Below are positions 17,132 through 19,359 of a stretch of 19,359 nt of DNA, piece by piece (the stretch's first letter is position 1; every line of letters starts with the position of its first letter). Source of the DNA: Gracilaria caudata (Eukaryota > Rhodophyta > Florideophyceae > Gracilariales > Gracilariaceae); NCBI GenBank assembly GCA_030374735.1, contig JASCIV010000458.1, positions 1-19,359 of the forward strand, read 5' to 3'. The position numbers were made by a program, and so were the translations under genes. The notes under the pieces were generated by a model, which saw only the letters and a program-made list of their open reading frames with translations, searched no databases and was not told where the DNA came from.

Positions 17132-17587
17132 CTAAACCAGCGGATGAGGCACAGCTTTAGTTCTCTTCTGGTTCAAGATGTGCAAAAGCTGCAACGGGTC
17201 AATCAAGTCAGCTGTATGAATGACATTGGCGTCATTCATACTGAGCGAAACCCTCCCATCCCTCCTTCGTTTGATGTGCTTGTTAGTCAAAGTACGGTGG
17301 TCGCGACGCGCAACCGCGTCGCTTTCAAACAGAGAATCGACGGCACGGACGACGGGTGTGACATCCCAAATGCTCCACGCGCCCGCGTCGCCTGGCGCGG
17401 TGGGTTGGGTGGACGGCGACGAGGACGAAGAGGACGTGACGGCGCTGTGTTCGGTGGCGACGGACGGCGACTCGTGCGGCTGCTTGGCGGCGTTCGGTAG
17501 TTGTGATACGCTCTGAACGCTGGGTACGTCGCTCAAGGAATCGGAGGAGGATTGTTTGTCCGTGTTTGAGTCATGTTCGAGCGACAT
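17132..17587 (-). CDS. Hypothetical protein, Ser-rich N-terminus
   Basis: 151 aa from the ATG at 17587; not recognised. The first 65 residues are low complexity (Ser, Thr, Pro, Gln, including a run of six Ser). The second half is more ordered: AWSIWDVTPVVRAVDSLF, a basic stretch HIKRRRDGR, then ADLIDPLQLLHILNQ, which looks helical. No signal peptide or membrane segment is seen. The frame extends upstream to a TTG through another in-frame ATG at 17641, so the start is uncertain. It lies in GC-rich DNA where chance frames are common, and the opposite strand is open too. A perfect 11-bp-stem inverted repeat lies inside it at 17214-17241. It may be a real small gene or the last exon of a larger one. 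Confidence 0.42.
   Translation of the reverse strand: MSLEHDSNTDKQSSSDSLSDVPSVQSVSQLPNAAKQPHESPSVATEHSAVTSSSSSSPSTQPTAPGDAGAWSIWDVTPVVRAVDSLFESDAVARRDHRTLTNKHIKRRRDGRVSLSMNDANVIHTADLIDPLQLLHILNQKRTKAVPHPLV
17214..17241. repeat. Inverted repeat, 11-bp perfect stem, 6-nt loop
   Basis: Arms GTATGAATGAC and GTCATTCATAC flank ATTGGC. It lies within the hypothetical gene, where it encodes SMNDANVIHT. It could be an RNA hairpin or a protein-binding site. Confidence 0.5.
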
Positions 17588-18145
17588 GGTTGTGAAACAC
17601 GCGGGTGACGCGGACGAGAACACAAACAGCGCGTCTGGCATGACGGCAAGCTGCGTTCGAATTGAAGAGGCGAGCGCAACATGGTGCGCGTCGTTCAAAA
17701 AAAAAACAGGAGCGCGCAAAGCAAGCCGTTGTTAAAGTTAAACCGCGAGCGCGGCGGAGCACGTTTCACGTCGACGCCTGAGTCGTTCAAGCCTGACGTA
17801 ATGCACGCCGCAGCACATCGAATCAAAACGCGCACCATACCGCCACGCAACGCGCAACAACAACAAGCAAAAACACAAAAATGGCACCTACAGCGTGCGG
17901 AAGCAGCGCGCCCGTCTGATCAACACCGTCAGCCGCGCGCACACCGCCAACCGAAGCTTTCTCACCATCACGGTGATGATGCCCGTCGTAACTTATCAGT
18001 TAGCGTTCGCGAGGCACAGACACACACACTCCCCCATCGTCACCATCATCGAAAGCGGCACGTCCATAAAAAAAGAAAGCCATTCCCCCACACACTCCCC
18101 CCGCGGCGGCGTCACGCTGTATTCCGCGAGCGCGTTCGCCACTTG
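17588..18145. other. GC-rich intergenic, no supportable gene
   Basis: It contains an A10 run near 17698-17707 and CA-rich stretches. Plus-strand frames here encode Arg/His-rich low-complexity sequence typical of GC-rich shadow frames. An ATG in good context at 17881 (AAAAATGG) opens only 12 codons before a stop. Confidence 0.4.
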
Positions 18146-18835
18146 TCAAACGGCGTGGTTCCTGAGCTTTGTGGACGCACCCAACCTGCGTCTGAGCCGT
18201 CTCGCCGCGGGCGCATTACCCAACAGTCGCGCCAGCACCAACAGCAACGTCGCCACCACCGTCAGCAGCACGTACCGCGCGCCCAGCGAGCGCGACGGCG
18301 CGCTGTAGGACGTGTGATGCGGCATGCGCAGCTGCTGCGAAACCATTGCATCCACCATCGATTGCGACGCTGCCACGGGCGCCTTCTGATCCTCGTGCGT
18401 CTGCTTCGTCTCGTGTGTCTCGTGCGCCTTCTTCGCCGCATGCTGCAACGGCGCGTCGTGTTGTGTGCGATTCGGAGCCAACTCGCTGTGCACACGATCG
18501 TGCGTTTGCGCGCTCTTGTTGGCGGACACCGTGGGGATAAAGGTGTGTCCATTGGCCAATGCCGGCGCCTTTTTTCCCGCGCCCTCGCCACGCTTCGACA
18601 GCATCACATCTCGTAACTGCTCCTCCCACGACGACGAATTGTGCACACTCTCCGCGCCGTTGTCCTGCACGTCCACGCGTCGTCTCAACAACGCGCGCTC
18701 GGCGAGCGCAAAGCTCTGTCGTTCCTTCACATATCTCGAAAACACCTGCGCGCGTCGCTGTTCGGACGACAGCGCCACGGCGCGCACCACGGCGAGCAGC
18801 GCACACACCGCCACAAAGCAGACGGCGTGCATCAT
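18146..18835 (-). CDS. Putative type I single-pass membrane protein
   Basis: 229 aa from the ATG at 18835 (a second ATG follows at 18832); not recognised. The N-terminus is a strong signal peptide (FVAVCALLAVVRAVA, cleavage near residue 21). A hydrophilic lumenal or extracellular part follows, with three N-glycosylation sequons (Asn66, Asn106, Asn122), a charged possibly coiled N-terminal section and a His/Lys/Thr/Glu-rich stretch around 128-150. One membrane segment lies at about 188-205 (YVLLTVVATLLLVLARLL). A short, very basic tail follows, consistent with the positive-inside rule for type I topology. The frame remains open upstream to a GTG at 19081, across a run of 13 C, but the ATG start gives the better signal peptide. 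Opposite-strand frames overlap it, but they are Arg/His-rich and look like shadows. Confidence 0.55.
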   Translation of the reverse strand: MMHAVCFVAVCALLAVVRAVALSSEQRRAQVFSRYVKERQSFALAERALLRRRVDVQDNGAESVHNSSSWEEQLRDVMLSKRGEGAGKKAPALANGHTFIPTVSANKSAQTHDRVHSELAPNRTQHDAPLQHAAKKAHETHETKQTHEDQKAPVAASQSMVDAMVSQQLRMPHHTSYSAPSRSLGARYVLLTVVATLLLVLARLLGNAPAARRLRRRLGASTKLRNHAV

Positions 18836-19359
18836 TCCGCCACGCACACCCGCAAGTGACGAGCGTCCGTCATAACGAGCTCGTCGCGCGTCGCAGAACA
18901 ACCGCACCGCATCGTCCCAATCGTCGCCGTCCTCCTGCCAGCGCGCCCGCGTCCGCGTGCAGAAGCGCTCGCCGCGCGACTGGCAAAGCGGCACGTTTCG
19001 GCACGCGGCACCGTCGTACACGCCCAGGCGAGCCGCGCGCGCGCCCCACGCCGGGGGCGCCCCCCCCCCCCCTTCCCGCACCGCCCCAAAAGTGCGTCAC
19101 TGTAAATGGCGCGCCGCGCGGCACGCGCGTGCGCTGTAAAGCGTCTCACGCACGCACACAATTCAAATTTTCGTATGCACCGACGTGACGAGCGCACCGT
19201 CACGTGGTGCGTCGCACGTCGCCGCTGCGCAGCGCGCGCTGCGCAGGAGCGTCAAACACCGAACGTGGCCAGCGTGTGCGTGACGCTATAGCTGTACATA
19301 CATACCCGCGCGCCACAACACATCCATCGCGCTCCGCCGCCACCGCAGCCATCACAGCA
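18836..19359. other. Very GC-rich flank, no supportable gene
   Basis: Frames are open on several strands because stop codons are rare at this base composition, so open length is not evidence here. It holds a run of 13 C at 19060-19072 and a 22-bp perfect palindrome at 19225-19246. It probably includes the promoter of the membrane-protein gene, though no TATA box is clear. Confidence 0.4.
19225..19246. repeat. 22-bp perfect palindrome
   Basis: The left arm CTGCGCAGCGC is followed at once by its exact reverse complement GCGCTGCGCAG, with no spacer. The composition is pure GC apart from two A/T pairs. Confidence 0.55.

Noticed and set aside
17895..18308. Plus-strand 137-codon frame with a hydrophobic start loosely like a signal peptidase subunit
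   Set aside because: It opens at GTG, the resemblance stops after about 25 residues, and it overlaps the membrane segment of the better-supported minus-strand gene.
17681..18616. Plus-strand 311-codon open frame
   Set aside because: It is extremely Arg/His/Gln-rich with no domain, overlaps two minus-strand genes and is typical of a shadow frame in GC-rich DNA.
1..19359. tRNA, rRNA, CRISPR arrays and transposable elements
   Set aside because: Scanning for tRNA B-box-like words, regularly spaced repeats and transposase or reverse-transcriptase motifs gave nothing convincing.

Overview
The window reads as nuclear DNA of a photosynthetic eukaryote, most likely a red alga; a related secondary-plastid lineage cannot be excluded. 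Four things point this way. A DapA-type enzyme of cyanobacterial character carries an N-terminal transit-like extension. A HAD-like phosphatase matches the family known from land plants. Two secreted proteins carry Hedgehog-type (Hog) Hint domains, known outside animals in several protist and algal groups. Genes are compact, with at most one short intron: the two supported introns are 72 and 80 nt, with GTACGT/GTAAGT donors and CAG acceptors. There is no operon logic; each gene stands alone with its own promoter.

Layout, left to right. 1-1163: no supportable gene. 1164-2036 (+): two-exon HAD-like hydrolase. 2071-3588 (-): secreted Hint protein A (505 aa, intronless). 3589-5511: intergenic, with divergent TATA boxes and an intron-like motif. 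5512-6860 (-): secreted Hint protein B (422 aa), whose signal peptide lies on a separate first exon. 6861-7783: intergenic. 7784-11752 (-): condensin SMC4 (1322 aa, apparently intronless). 11753-13247: divergent intergenic region with two perfect ATGACTCAT bZIP-type sites. 13248-15740 (+): 830-aa nuclear protein joining an FHA domain to SANT-like modules resembling those of CHD6-9 remodellers, with no ATPase. 15790-16836 (-): plastid-type dihydrodipicolinate synthase. 17132-17587 (-) and 18146-18835 (-): two unrecognised genes in a distinctly GC-rich right end, the second looking like a type I membrane protein.

Two gene pairs are convergent with only 34 bp (HAD/Hint A) and 49 bp (FHA protein/DapA) between stop codons, so their 3' UTRs must overlap or be extremely short. 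Most long frames begin at TTG or GTG when extended to the previous stop; the ATG starts used here are downstream and fit signal peptides, transit peptides and domain edges better.

The most interesting content is the tandem Hint-protein pair, which shares an unrecognised four-cysteine secreted domain, and the ATPase-free FHA/CHD-like protein. Family assignments are from recognition of motifs by eye; no database search was run.
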